Notes: generated by a model from the sequence alone, not told the origin. Positions 35,311 through 44,970 are shown, counted from the first letter of the stretch. The stretch: DNA of 64,000 nucleotides from Frigoribacterium sp. (GCA_025363205.1 JANYEI010000038.1:16047-80046); one strand, 5' to 3'. A program made the numbers and translations.

Positions 35311-38300
35311 ATGAACGCGCTCAACTGGGCAAGAGCGGCGACGTTCGTGGGGAGCGAGTCTGTTATCGCCGGTGAATAGACCAACCAAGCGGCCCATTGC
35401 GCCCGCGAAATCGCCACGGTGAGGCGGTTGGCGAGCAGCAAAAACTCCAGGCCCCGCGGCACGTCTGTGGCCGAAGAGGCCGCCAGCGACACGATCGAAA
35501 TTGCCGCCTCGCGGCCCTGAAACTTATCCACGGTGCCCACCGGCACGCTTTCGAACCCCGCCGCGTCGAGGGTCTCGCGCAACAGTTGCACCTGGGCGTT
35601 GTAGGGAGCCACCACGATCACGTTGTTCGGAGCGAGTGCTGACGTATGGCCCGCAGAGGTCCAGGCACGACCGATCACATCGCGAACGATCGCGAGCACG
35701 GCGTTCGCTTCCTCGAGCGAACGGGTGGAATTGTCGTGTGCGACAACCGGCACGGGGTGAAGGCCAGGCGCGATGCCGGCGAGCACGCGGTCCGAGGGCA
35801 CGGCATGCAGGCGCCCCTCGTACGAGAGCTCGGACACCGGCGTGCAGACCGCCGGATGCATGCGGTGGCTCTTGTCGAGAAAAAAGCCGAACTCGGGCGG
35901 GAGCACGTCGTGACCGTCGCTGAGCCAGCCGAGCGCCGAGACATCCACCGGCTCCGGATGCATTCCCTGACTCACCTGCGGGAGCTGTTGCGGGTCGCCG
36001 AGCAGCAGGAGTCGGGTCGCCGAGACCGAGGCGGCGATCGTGGCAGCAAGCGAATACTGTCCGGCCTCGTCGATCACCAGCAGGTCGAGTGATCCGCGCG
36101 GGATGCGCGCCGCGTTGCTGAATGACCAGGCGGTGCCGCCGACGACGAAACCCGGAAGCTCGGTGAACTCGCCGAGGGTCGAATCGGTGAGCCTGGTCCA
36201 GGTCGTGCCCTCAGACTCCGCGCCCGCTCGCGGCTTTTTACCGACGCGGGCCGGGTCAAGCCCCGCAGCCACCACTGCGGCGAGCATGTTCTCCACCGTC
36301 GCGTGAGACTGGGCGACTACTCCGACCCGCCAGCCGTGGTTCTGCACAAGGTCGGCGATCACCCGCGCACCGTTCCAGGTCTTGCCGGTGCCCGGCGGCC
36401 CCTGCACGGCGAGGAAGGAATGGTCGAGGGCGAGCACGGCGTCACGTATCCGCTCGGCGATGGTGCCGGTCGTGGTCGTGGTCGTGGTCGCGGGATCATC
36501 GACACAGCCGCGCGACGGCACCCGCCGAAGGATGTCGAGAGCCGCGTTCGACATCAGTTGCGGGTAGGCATCGAGCAGCGCGCGACCCCACTCGGAGATC
36601 GCGGTCACCTGGGTGCCCGGATTCGGCGGCGAGCTCGGCATCAGGGCGAGTGGCAGCTGGTCGTAGGTCGACGCGCCAGACCGGAGGCGTTCGGTGAGCA
36701 ACAGCGATCCGTCGAGCGCCACGACGACGCTGGTGCGGCAATGGGTGACGCGGGCACCGGGATCACGACCGGCATCGATCGGTGGGAATGGTGGATCGTA
36801 GACCATCCATGGCGCGTCCGCCCCGCCGAACGAGCTGCCGGGGGCGGCAGTGCCGATCAGCCTGAGCTCGCGGGACTGCGTTCGGGCTCGCCCCTCGATG
36901 CCCCAGCCCCGCACAATCTCTGCGCTTTCCACCACGAAGACGTTGCGCGTGTCAGACCAGTCCTCGAGCGGCGCGACGAGCCGGGCGTAGTGATCCCACC
37001 AGAAGCTCTTGCCCTCGCGCCGGTGATAGTCGATGGCGGCGGAGGCGAGGGCGAGGGCGGATTGGTCCGCGGTGCGCTCCCCCGCCGGAAACCCGGCCAC
37101 AATGGCGGCGAGCTCTACATAGACCGGGTCAGGGTCATGCAACGGTACGTCGAGCGCGAGGTCGGGCACTCCCGCCGGCACTATCCCACTCTCGGCGGCA
37201 CGGGCCAGCAGCCAGTCGCGCAGGGCGAGGGTTGAGATGCAGTCGTACTCGTTATAGGTAGCGATCTCGGCGAGAATCCGGGCCGCGGCATCCGTGTCTC
37301 CGAAATCGAGAAGGTCGCGCGATCGAACGTACTCGGTGATTGAATCCACTGCGGTCGCCACTCCCGAGCGACCGCGCGTGCCCATGTAGAGCGGCTCGAG
37401 CTTCTTCAGCGAGTAACTGCGGCTGCCCACCCGCATGGACTGTTTCACGATCGGGTACAGATCGACGAGCACGCCGCTGCGCAGCAGGTCGTCCACCGCT
37501 TCCTCGCCGGCGCCATGTCGCGCCGCGATACTCAAAAGGTGCGTGCGCTCGTAGGAGGCGTAGTGATAAATGTGCAGGGAGGGATACTGCCGCCGGCGTT
37601 CCGTGACGTACTCGAGGAAGTCCACCAAGGCCTGTTTCTCCTGTGCGAGATTGTGTGCCCAGAATGCTCGGAACGTCTCGTCTGTCTCCACGAGCCCGAA
37701 CAGGTAGTCCAGACCCCACTCGGTGCCCTCCTGATGCAGCGGATCACCCTCGAAGTCGAAGAAGATGTCACCGGGGTCGGGATCGGGTATGGCGGCGAGG
37801 GCCGCCGCGGAGACGACCCGCCAGGCCAGCCCGGGCGAGAGCTGAACGGCCGCCTGTTCCCGCAGCGCAGAGAGCACCGATTCGGACAGGCCAGGCACCG
37901 AAGCTGTCGAGGCGGCCAGCTGCTCGATGGTAGAAATGCCGGCTTCGAGTAACCGGGCGCGTTGCGTCACTCGCAGCCCGGCAACGAGCAAGAGGTCACG
38001 GTGGCTCTGCACCTGCTCCTCGCAGACGGCACAGCGCCCACACGCCACATAGCGGGAGTCACCCCACTCGGTGGCAGCGGAATCCGCCACCCGTTCGTCG
38101 ACCAGCACCTCGAGTCGGGCGCGACGCCGACGGTAGACCGGCAGGATATCGACGAGTCGATGTTCACTGATGCTGTCGTCGCCGAGAATGAGTGAGACCG
38201 TCTCCCCGGTCGGGATGCCGAGTCGCTGCAGTTGTTCGCCATAGGCCGCGAGCTGGAGCAGCGCGGTGATCTTCGCGTGCCGGGCGAGTTTGGTGTCGTA

Positions 38301-38687
38301 GACCTCGTAGCGGCCCTCGCGATTTCGCACGATGAAGTCCGCATAGCCGAGGAATCTCCCGTCGAAGAACGCAGCCTGGTAGACGGCGGCGGCGTTTCTC
38401 GCGAAAGCCGCGGTGGTGAGCTCGACCACCTCGGACGGGTCCGTCGAGCGATCCGGTCGCGGAATCTCCACCACAGTGACCCGCGACCTGAGCTGCTCGA
38501 GAAACCGTTGTTCGTGCCGATCGCCGAGACGGGCAGCACGCTCGAGCATCTCATCCGTCGTCACCGGTGGAGGCTCGATACGACCAAGGTGCGCGTCCAG
38601 CCTGCGCATCACCGCCCATTCACAGCCGGCCGCCGCAGTGAGGTCGGATGCCGAGTAAACGACGGTACCGTCGGAGAGCAGGAACAT
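35286..38687 (-). CDS. TM0106-family RecB-like nuclease fused to SF1 helicase
   Basis: Large 1133-residue DNA-processing protein. The N-terminal third has a PD-(D/E)XK nuclease of RecB type (EVYDTKLARHAK followed by ALLQLAAYGEQL) and a cysteine cluster CGRCAVC that may hold a metal or Fe-S. A DEDD-like segment FFDFEGDP follows. The C-terminal third is a superfamily 1 helicase: Walker A VQGPPGTGKTWNG, Walker B LLVIDEAGQYSL, GDPQQLPQVSQG and TVDKFQGREAAIS. ATG 38687 follows CGAGGATG. It should unwind and cut nucleic acid, as in repair or defence, but its role is not established. The last residues and stop lie within a 17-bp tandem repeat. Confidence 0.86.
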   Translation of the reverse strand: MFLLSDGTVVYSASDLTAAAGCEWAVMRRLDAHLGRIEPPPVTTDEMLERAARLGDRHEQRFLEQLRSRVTVVEIPRPDRSTDPSEVVELTTAAFARNAAAVYQAAFFDGRFLGYADFIVRNREGRYEVYDTKLARHAKITALLQLAAYGEQLQRLGIPTGETVSLILGDDSISEHRLVDILPVYRRRRARLEVLVDERVADSAATEWGDSRYVACGRCAVCEEQVQSHRDLLLVAGLRVTQRARLLEAGISTIEQLAASTASVPGLSESVLSALREQAAVQLSPGLAWRVVSAAALAAIPDPDPGDIFFDFEGDPLHQEGTEWGLDYLFGLVETDETFRAFWAHNLAQEKQALVDFLEYVTERRRQYPSLHIYHYASYERTHLLSIAARHGAGEEAVDDLLRSGVLVDLYPIVKQSMRVGSRSYSLKKLEPLYMGTRGRSGVATAVDSITEYVRSRDLLDFGDTDAAARILAEIATYNEYDCISTLALRDWLLARAAESGIVPAGVPDLALDVPLHDPDPVYVELAAIVAGFPAGERTADQSALALASAAIDYHRREGKSFWWDHYARLVAPLEDWSDTRNVFVVESAEIVRGWGIEGRARTQSRELRLIGTAAPGSSFGGADAPWMVYDPPFPPIDAGRDPGARVTHCRTSVVVALDGSLLLTERLRSGASTYDQLPLALMPSSPPNPGTQVTAISEWGRALLDAYPQLMSNAALDILRRVPSRGCVDDPATTTTTTTGTIAERIRDAVLALDHSFLAVQGPPGTGKTWNGARVIADLVQNHGWRVGVVAQSHATVENMLAAVVAAGLDPARVGKKPRAGAESEGTTWTRLTDSTLGEFTELPGFVVGGTAWSFSNAARIPRGSLDLLVIDEAGQYSLAATIAASVSATRLLLLGDPQQLPQVSQGMHPEPVDVSALGWLSDGHDVLPPEFGFFLDKSHRMHPAVCTPVSELSYEGRLHAVPSDRVLAGIAPGLHPVPVVAHDNSTRSLEEANAVLAIVRDVIGRAWTSAGHTSALAPNNVIVVAPYNAQVQLLRETLDAAGFESVPVGTVDKFQGREAAISIVSLAASSATDVPRGLEFLLLANRLTVAISRAQWAAWLVYSPAITDSLPTNVAALAQLSAFIRLIDPDS

Positions 38688-38869
38688 GGGGCATCCTCGT
38701 GGTCGGTGTCTTTCCAGTATGGAGTGGACTGACGACACCCGTGCGGCGGGCCAGCGATGCGATGCGGAACCCCGCGGACGGGGGTACAGCGCGGGCTAGA
38801 TTGCTCTGCATCTTCGCTTGTAAACTCAAATCGTGCCCAGTTCAGACGGGTGCATCCGGGGGAATCATC

Positions 38870-40231
38870 GTGTCACTCGCTCTGCATTCGGATACCGAGG
38901 CACAAGCCGCGGTACCGTCACGAAGAAGTGCTGTTCGCGGTGTAAGGCAGCCGACCGCCGACTCCGCGCCCGTCACTGAATCCGCTGCAGAGCCCCCGGC
39001 CGTCCTGATCGCACCCGGCTGGTACGCAGACCCGGCGGGAAGTGCACAGTGCCGCTGGTGGGATGGAACAGCGTGGACCACGAAGTTGAGTGGGGAGACT
39101 GCGCTCGAATCGGCTGCTGAGGGTGCGCTTGGTCTCGTCGACGAAGCTGCCGTTGTTGCCGAAACTGCCGTTGTTGCCGAAACTGCGGTGGTGGCGCCTG
39201 CCGTACCGCTGAGTCGTCGCCAGTTGCGTGAGCTCATCGGAGCGCTGACAACCGCACCGGTGCTGAGCGACGCGGATGCTCTCTCGCCCGTCGAGGCACT
39301 GTCTGAGTCTCCACCGGCCGAGAGTGAATCCACCGACGTTCCCGCGCCGGTGCAGCCTGCTCTGCCTACTCCGCCTACTCTGCCTACTCTGACGGCTCCG
39401 CCCGCCGACCCGCCGTTGTCCGCGCTGACCTTTTCCCGCGGCGCCCTCGGCTTCAGGCTTCCCCCTGACCCCTTTGCCACGCTGTCCGCCGCGGTCGAGG
39501 CAACCCCGCAGCCGTTCGTTTCTCGTTCACCCACCGCCGTGGTCCCCGGTGCGAAATTCGCGATCTCGGCGCGCTCGACGACAGCCGCAGTCTGGCTATT
39601 CGCCCTTCTCCCGGTCGTTCACGCGGCCGCCGTCTGGCTCATCTTTGGGCTGCTCGATCTCGGTGCCGATCCCGTCATCCACTATTCGGTACTCGCAGCG
39701 CCCCTCTTCCTCTACCCGGTGCTCGCGTTTATCGACGGTCGCGAGCTGCGCGCCCGGGGGTTCTCACGAACCGCCTCCGCGGTGCTCGCCCTCGTTCCGC
39801 CTCTGTACCTCCTGGTGCGTGCCATCCGGGTCGGCGCGGCAGGCGTGGTGCCGCTGCTTCTCAGCCTCCTGCTTCAGGCTGCCGCCGTTTCTTTCCTGTT
39901 GTTGCAACTGCCGGCCGTTTTCGCGCTCGTGCCGCTCAGCGCGCCCGATGCGGCCACACCGGGCGTGGTCATCAGCTCACCGATCACCGTCGCGCAGCGG
40001 GCCGCCGAGCTCACTCCCTCTGGAATGGCTGCGGAGCTCACGCGCCAGACGCTCGCGAAGAATCTCGCCTTCTCGTCGATCAACTGCCCGCCGATCCCGG
40101 TGACTCTCGACGGCACCTCTGTTTCCTGTGTCGGCACCCTCGCGTCGGTGAAGATGAAACTTACCGTCGTGATCGACTCGGCATTGCCGAACTCCGCATT
40201 CGCTCTGGTGAGTGAAGCGCCAGCCGTCTGA
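38870..40231 (+). CDS. DUF2510-domain membrane protein
   Basis: 453-residue protein of actinobacterial type. An N-terminal DUF2510 domain with PGWYADPAGSAQCRWWDG (about residues 45-62) precedes a long Pro/Ala/Thr/Ser-rich segment with repeated short units. About four transmembrane helices follow (roughly residues 240-265, 275-295, 305-325, 330-355), then an extracytoplasmic C-terminal domain with Cys in NCPPIP and SVSCVGTLAS that may form a disulphide and resembles DUF4333-like folds. GTG 38870 follows GGGGGAATCATC. The function is unknown. The Ala/Val segment is built from tandem 18-bp units, and a PTPPTLPTLT stretch from 9-bp units. Confidence 0.78.
   Translation: MSLALHSDTEAQAAVPSRRSAVRGVRQPTADSAPVTESAAEPPAVLIAPGWYADPAGSAQCRWWDGTAWTTKLSGETALESAAEGALGLVDEAAVVAETAVVAETAVVAPAVPLSRRQLRELIGALTTAPVLSDADALSPVEALSESPPAESESTDVPAPVQPALPTPPTLPTLTAPPADPPLSALTFSRGALGFRLPPDPFATLSAAVEATPQPFVSRSPTAVVPGAKFAISARSTTAAVWLFALLPVVHAAAVWLIFGLLDLGADPVIHYSVLAAPLFLYPVLAFIDGRELRARGFSRTASAVLALVPPLYLLVRAIRVGAAGVVPLLLSLLLQAAAVSFLLLQLPAVFALVPLSAPDAATPGVVISSPITVAQRAAELTPSGMAAELTRQTLAKNLAFSSINCPPIPVTLDGTSVSCVGTLASVKMKLTVVIDSALPNSAFALVSEAPAV
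39152..39187 (+). repeat. Two tandem 18-bp units inside the DUF2510 gene
   Basis: GTTGTTGCCGAAACTGCC is followed directly by a copy with one base changed; a degenerate third copy starts at 39188 and a partial one precedes 39152. They encode repeats of VVAETA. The period keeps the frame. Confidence 0.8.
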
Positions 40232-40307
40232 CCGTGTTCTCGATCTGACGGGGATGGCCGCGATGGTCCCGACCGCCTAACGGACAGACCCGACGACGCA
40301 TCCGCAA

Positions 40308-41228
40308 TCAGACGAAGCGGATGCCGGCCTGAAGTCGAGTGCGCAGGTCGAACAGCTCGTTGCCGCCGATCACCCGCGTGCCTGGCACGCCGTCACGCAG
40401 CAGAACGGGCAGCATGGACTGGCGGGCGATCACGGTGGAGGCACCGCGGATAGCCCCGAGCACGGTGTACGGTTCGTCGAGTGCCTCATCGGGAAGCACG
40501 ATCAGCAGCGCTGTGAACTTGACCCGTGAGGCTCTAGACACAACCCTGGCCCGCACCCCGAGGTCGTGCATCGGGCGGGCCTCTCCGAGGGGCTTCCCGA
40601 GCAGCTCGCCGCGCCTGCTACGTACCGGCTCGCCGTAGTCCTCGGACAGGATCGCGAATAGTCCGGTTGGACCGAGCACTACGTGATCGATCTTCTCCTC
40701 GGGAGCACCGGTGCTCACGTCGTGCCAGATGGTGAATCCAATACCGAGCGCCGCGAGCGTTCGCGCCGTCGCTTCTTCGGCGAGAGCATCCGCCAGCAGA
40801 TGCCGCAGGTCCATCGGAGCCGAGCGAACCAGGGAGGGCTCGTAAGGATCCTCGAGCGGCTCTCCCCTGCCCACCCACTCGCGCATTAACACGAGATAGC
40901 GTTCCCGTCTCCAGCCCCCCGGATGCCCGTAGGACCGTGCGCGCGGGCGGGTGTCTGCCTGCTTCGGCCTCGATTGCGGAGCCCAGGTTGACGCAGCGTC
41001 ATCGCTTCGCGATGCCGGTCGACCGCGATCGTACGCCGCGCGCTCATCGGGGTCACCGACACGTTCCCACGCGACCTGCACGGAGGTGAAGCGCGCCGCG
41101 TCTCCCCCGGTGTCGGGATGCGTCTCCCGCATCAGGCGCCGATAAGCACGACGCAGGTCATCCTGGCTCGCCGTCGAGCTCACGCCGAGCACCTCGTAGG
41201 GTGTCGCTGAGATCGGACTGTCGGGCAT
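40308..41228 (-). CDS. J-domain protein with NERD-like nuclease-related domain
   Basis: 306-residue protein with an N-terminal DnaJ domain: the motif HPDTGG with canonical HPD lies at about residue 36-38, after YEVLGVSSTAS and LRRAYRRLMRETH. The C-terminal half has VVLGPTGLFAILSEDYGEP, close to the NERD (nuclease-related) signature. No zinc-finger or Gly/Phe region follows the J-domain, so it is not a general DnaJ; it probably recruits DnaK to a specific client. ATG 41228 follows GCGGAAAG. It is convergent with the DUF2510 gene and divergent from the glutathione peroxidase gene. The biological role is unknown. Confidence 0.78.
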   Translation of the reverse strand: MPDSPISATPYEVLGVSSTASQDDLRRAYRRLMRETHPDTGGDAARFTSVQVAWERVGDPDERAAYDRGRPASRSDDAASTWAPQSRPKQADTRPRARSYGHPGGWRRERYLVLMREWVGRGEPLEDPYEPSLVRSAPMDLRHLLADALAEEATARTLAALGIGFTIWHDVSTGAPEEKIDHVVLGPTGLFAILSEDYGEPVRSRRGELLGKPLGEARPMHDLGVRARVVSRASRVKFTALLIVLPDEALDEPYTVLGAIRGASTVIARQSMLPVLLRDGVPGTRVIGGNELFDLRTRLQAGIRFV

Positions 41229-41432
41229 GACGGGCTTTCCGCTGGGTGGATCGGCGAAGTGTTTCGGTGCTTTTGTCTTCTGCACCACCACATCAAGATA
41301 GCGAAAACTTGCTGGGATCGACGTGAGTGCGCCTTGGAGATGTGACGGGGGCTCGCTTCGGATTCGCCGGCCCGCGCGCGCACTCGACTCATTCACAGCT
41401 GTAACCGGTGGGTAATACCCGGCTGCTGAGGA

Positions 41433-41438
41433 TAGGTT
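41433..41438 (+). promoter_or_regulatory. Leaderless -10-like element TAGGTT for gpx
   Basis: TAGGTT ends 8 nt before ATG 41447 and no Shine-Dalgarno is present. Slightly longer spacing than the other leaderless elements in the window. Confidence 0.45.
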
Positions 41439-41446
41439 TCACTGTT

Positions 41447-41947
41447 ATGACTCTCAGCGACAGCCCTCTCGGCGACATCCCCCTCACGACCATCGACGGT
41501 GCGTCGACCACTCTCACCGACCTCGGTGACAAGGTCTACCTCGTCGTCAACGTCGCCTCTCGATGTGGGCTCGCCCCCCAGTACGAGAAGCTCGAAGAGT
41601 TGCAGAAGACGTATGCACAGCGCGGTTTCAGCGTGCTCGGCTTTCCGAGCAACCAGTTTCTGCAGGAACTCGGCAGCGAAGATGCCATCAAGCAGTACTG
41701 CTCGACCACGTGGGGAGTCACCTTCCCGATGTTCGAGAAGACGAAGGTGAACGGCAAGAACGCACACCCTCTCTACACCGAGCTCACCAAGTCCTCCGAC
41801 TCTGCGGGCAAGGCAGGCAAAGTCAAGTGGAACTTCGAGAAGTTTGTGATTACCCGCGACGGCGCGGTGCATCGTTTCCGTCCGACGACGCAGCCGGATG
41901 CCCCGGAGATTGTCTCGCTGATCGAAGCCTCGCTTCCCGTCGCCTAG
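41447..41947 (+). CDS. Glutathione peroxidase family protein
   Basis: 166-residue peroxidase that reduces H2O2 or organic peroxides. The peroxidatic Cys is in NVASRCGLAPQYEKLE; the catalytic Gln and Trp are in GFPSNQF and KWNFEKFVI. In actinobacteria such proteins usually use thioredoxin or mycoredoxin rather than glutathione; a glutaredoxin-like gene occurs at 59675. ATG 41447 is favoured over an upstream GTG-type extension because TAGGTT is 8 nt before it. The stop codon shares the bases CTAG with the stop of the convergent hypothetical gene. Confidence 0.9.
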   Translation: MTLSDSPLGDIPLTTIDGASTTLTDLGDKVYLVVNVASRCGLAPQYEKLEELQKTYAQRGFSVLGFPSNQFLQELGSEDAIKQYCSTTWGVTFPMFEKTKVNGKNAHPLYTELTKSSDSAGKAGKVKWNFEKFVITRDGAVHRFRPTTQPDAPEIVSLIEASLPVA

Positions 41948-42396
41948 TTCGGGGCGGCCGGGCCGTGCTGGCCAGTGGAATCAAACCGATAGTCGTCCGG
42001 TGCAAACCACCGCACCCCTCGGCTGTGGCTGACGAGGATGGCCCGCATGTGGAGTTCGGTACCCCCGAATGCCGTGTCGAGAGCGCCGGCCCAGGCCTTA
42101 TCGGCCGGGCTGAATTGCGACCCGGCGTCGCGTTCGAGCACGACGATCACGGAGCGGGCGTCCATGCTCTCACCGGCCTGCACGATGTTGCCGACAAGCT
42201 GAGGCACCGCGGGATCGGGCATGACCGGCGGGTCGGAGACCGGGATGATGAGCGGCAACTGCACATTCTTTTCGTCGACGAAGAGGAACCACAGTTGTCT
42301 GCGGCAGGCGCGACCGACGAGCGCAGAGATCCGTTGTTCAATCAGCGAATCACTGGCGAGCGGCTGGGTAACGGTGTCTTCATAGTGGGGTTTCAT
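41944..42396 (-). CDS. Hypothetical protein
   Basis: 150-residue protein of unknown family, from ATG 42396. Codons are GC3-rich and the fold appears mixed alpha/beta: an initial helix (SLIEQRISALVGRAC), strands QLWFLFVDEKN and ARSVIVVLER, and a C-terminal stretch LHMRAILVSHSRGVRWFAPDDYRF. No catalytic motif is clear. It is convergent with gpx (overlapping stops) and divergent from the RecQ-like gene. The upstream part of the reading frame beyond 42396 is not supported. Similar unlabelled proteins are common in Microbacteriaceae, as an impression rather than a search result. Confidence 0.6.
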   Translation of the reverse strand: MKPHYEDTVTQPLASDSLIEQRISALVGRACRRQLWFLFVDEKNVQLPLIIPVSDPPVMPDPAVPQLVGNIVQAGESMDARSVIVVLERDAGSQFSPADKAWAGALDTAFGGTELHMRAILVSHSRGVRWFAPDDYRFDSTGQHGPAAPN

Positions 42397-42592
42397 CACG
42401 GCAGCGTCGCGCCTCGCGAGGGATACTGGGGAGTGCTGGCCGATTTCTGCGGACTGGCCCGCTCGATATCCGCTGTGGAGGAAGGGAGAGTCATCTCCTT
42501 CACCGGGTGAATCTCCCGGCAGTCTTCCCCGGAATTTCCTCCGGATGTGCCCATCGGTCAGCGCTGTCACCTGTCCCTGTCAAGCTGGGGCA

Positions 42593-44692
42593 ATGACCGA
42601 CAGCCGCGCCGCCGCCCTCGCCATCCTGCGCATTCTCGTCGGACGTGACGATGCGGATTTCCATGACGGCCAGTTCGAGGCGATCGAGACGCTGGTAGAT
42701 GCGCGCCGTCGTGCCCTCGTGGTGCAGCGAACGGGATGGGGCAAGTCTGCGGTGTACTTTGTGGCGACTCTTCTCCTCCGGCAGCGCGGCGCCGGTCCGA
42801 CCATCCTCGTCTCCCCGTTGCTTGCGCTCATGCGTGACCAGGTGGCCGCGGCATCCCGGGCGGGTGTGCGCGCGGTCGCCATCAACTCCGCCAATGCCCA
42901 TGAGTGGGTGGAGGTAGAAGACAAGCTGCGCTCCGACGAAGTCGACGTGCTGCTCGTCTCGCCGGAGAGGCTGAACAACCCTGCCTTCCGTGATGAGCAG
43001 CTCCCCACCCTGGTCGCACGCGCAGGCCTGCTCGTGGTGGACGAGGCGCACTGTATCTCTGACTGGGGCCACGATTTCCGCCCAGACTATCGGCGGTTGC
43101 GCGACCTTATCGCGAAGCTGCCGACGGGCGTTCCGGTGCTCGCGACCACGGCGACGGCCAATAGCCGGGTGGTGGCGGATGTCGCGGAGCAGCTCGGCAG
43201 CTCCGACGGGTCACCCGACTCCGCGGTTGTCACGATCCGCGGGCCTCTCGCTCGCACCTCACTGCGCCTCGGCGTACTGAGGTTGGTCGATTCGAAAGCC
43301 AGACTGGCGTGGGTACTCTCCCACCTCGCTGAGCTACCCGGCAGCGGGATCATCTACGCGCTCACCGTCTCCTCCGCGGAGGACGTCGCGCGACTGTTGC
43401 GCGAGGCCGGGCACGAAGTGCATGCGTACACGGGTCGCACCGACCCTGCCGAGCGTGAGCAACTCGAGCAGAGACTCAAATCCAACGACGTCAAAGCGCT
43501 GGTAGCCACGAGCGCCCTCGGGATGGGCTTCGATAAGCCCGACCTCGGGTTCGTTCTCCATCTCGGCGCTCCCTCGTCGCCCGTCGCCTACTACCAACAG
43601 GTTGGTCGTGCCGGTCGCGCAACGGAAAATGCCGATGTGCTTCTGCTTCCCGGAGCGGAGGACGAGGCGATCTGGCACTACTTCGCCACCTCCTCGATGC
43701 CGGTGGAAGAGAAGGCCCTTGCGGTGATCGAAGCCCTCGGCGCCACTGCGCTGTCGACGGCGGCGATCGAAGCACGAGTCGACCTGCGACGCACGCCACT
43801 GGAGCTTCTCCTCAAAGTGCTGGATGTCGATGGCGCCGTACGACGGGTCAGGGGCGGGTGGGTGTCGACCGGCGAGCCCTGGACCTACGACGCCGAACGG
43901 TATGAGCGCATCGCGTCCGCCCGGGCGGCCGAGCAGCAGTCGATGCTCGACTATGAGACCACCACCGGGTGTCGCATGGAATTTCTGCAGCGTGCCCTCG
44001 ACGATGAGACTGCCGCGCCGTGCGGCCGCTGCGATCGCTGTGCCGGCGCCTGGTTTCCGGTCGAGGTACAGACGGATGCCGTGACCGCGGCCGGCGCGTC
44101 ACTCGACCGCGTCGGCGTACCAATCGAACCCCGCGCCCAATGGCCGAGTGCCATGGATCGTCTCGGTGTGACCGTGCGCGGAAACATTGCGCTGTCCGAG
44201 CGCACCGAGCCGGGCAGGGCGCTGGCGAGGCTCACCGATCTCGGCTGGGGCGGGTCTCTGAGGCACGTGTTCGCGCCGAGTTCGCCCGATTCACCGGCGA
44301 GCCCGGCCGTCATCGCTGCCTGCGTGCGTGTGCTCGCCGACTGGCAGTGGCAGGAACGGCCGGTGGCAGTGGTGGCAATGCCCTCGAGGCGGCGTCCGTT
44401 ACTCATCGCGTCCGTAGCCGAGGGCCTTGCGAGCGCCGGGAAGTTGCCGTTCCTCGGCACACTCGAGTGGGCCGGAGGCGGGCCGATCGGGGATGCAGGC
44501 GGAAACAGCGCCTATCGCCTTGCCGGAGTCTGGGAGCGGTTTTCCGCAGCGGGGATCGAACTCCCTTCCGGGCCGGTCTTGCTCGTCGACGACCTGGCGG
44601 ACAGCCGCTGGACGCTCACAGTGGCGGCTCGTGCGCTGCGGCGTGCCGGGGCGGGTACGGTGCTTCCCTTCGTGCTCGCACTGCGGGCTTAG
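42593..44692 (+). CDS. RecQ-like helicase with C-terminal phosphoribosyltransferase-like domain
   Basis: 699-residue superfamily 2 helicase. The Walker A is a variant, RTGWGKS, and Walker B is VVDEAHCISDWGHDFRPDY. Motif VI is in YQQVGRAGRA. Cys residues in CRMEFLQRAL and CGRCDRC form the RecQ zinc-binding site. The C-terminal end carries VLLVDDLADSRWTLTVAARAL, which matches the PRPP-binding motif of phosphoribosyltransferases, a domain typical of actinobacterial RecQ-like proteins. ATG 42593 begins just after GGGGCA. It should act in recombination or repair, alone in this locus. Substrate structure cannot be read. Confidence 0.86.
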   Translation: MTDSRAAALAILRILVGRDDADFHDGQFEAIETLVDARRRALVVQRTGWGKSAVYFVATLLLRQRGAGPTILVSPLLALMRDQVAAASRAGVRAVAINSANAHEWVEVEDKLRSDEVDVLLVSPERLNNPAFRDEQLPTLVARAGLLVVDEAHCISDWGHDFRPDYRRLRDLIAKLPTGVPVLATTATANSRVVADVAEQLGSSDGSPDSAVVTIRGPLARTSLRLGVLRLVDSKARLAWVLSHLAELPGSGIIYALTVSSAEDVARLLREAGHEVHAYTGRTDPAEREQLEQRLKSNDVKALVATSALGMGFDKPDLGFVLHLGAPSSPVAYYQQVGRAGRATENADVLLLPGAEDEAIWHYFATSSMPVEEKALAVIEALGATALSTAAIEARVDLRRTPLELLLKVLDVDGAVRRVRGGWVSTGEPWTYDAERYERIASARAAEQQSMLDYETTTGCRMEFLQRALDDETAAPCGRCDRCAGAWFPVEVQTDAVTAAGASLDRVGVPIEPRAQWPSAMDRLGVTVRGNIALSERTEPGRALARLTDLGWGGSLRHVFAPSSPDSPASPAVIAACVRVLADWQWQERPVAVVAMPSRRRPLLIASVAEGLASAGKLPFLGTLEWAGGGPIGDAGGNSAYRLAGVWERFSAAGIELPSGPVLLVDDLADSRWTLTVAARALRRAGAGTVLPFVLALRA

Positions 44693-44894
44693 GTTTTCGT
44701 TCATCATCATCGTGACCACCAATGACATCGCCGGCTATCGCATCGCCGCCATCTACGCCATCGACGCCATCTACGGCGAGGTGATGGACCTTACCGTGCG
44801 ATCGCGCGACATCGGAGCGAGCTTCACGGCCACGCTGCAGTCGGCCCCGCTCGCCCTCTGAGCCTGGCTTCTCGAAACATCCGTCCGCTCGATC

Positions 44895-44914
44895 TTCGGG
44901 ACTTTCGTACTGTG
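44895..44914 (+). promoter_or_regulatory. Candidate DosR half-site palindrome before xfp
   Basis: The left half TTCGGGACTTT fits the DosR consensus fully; the right half CGTACTGTG matches poorly, about 15 of 20 positions overall. It is centred about 66 bp before ATG 44971. Treat as tentative. Confidence 0.35.
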
Positions 44915-44970
44915 CGCGGCGAGCACAGGCGAGTACGGTGCCACACAGGCACGACCGAAGCGGAGACCAG

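Noticed and set aside
36466..36492. GGTCGT hexamer run
   Set aside because: Encodes a threonine run within the helicase gene; a simple microsatellite with no separate function evident.
44712..44861. Short frame after the RecQ-like gene beginning GTGACCACC
   Set aside because: No Shine-Dalgarno, no family resemblance, and built partly on a short internal duplication around 44750-44780.
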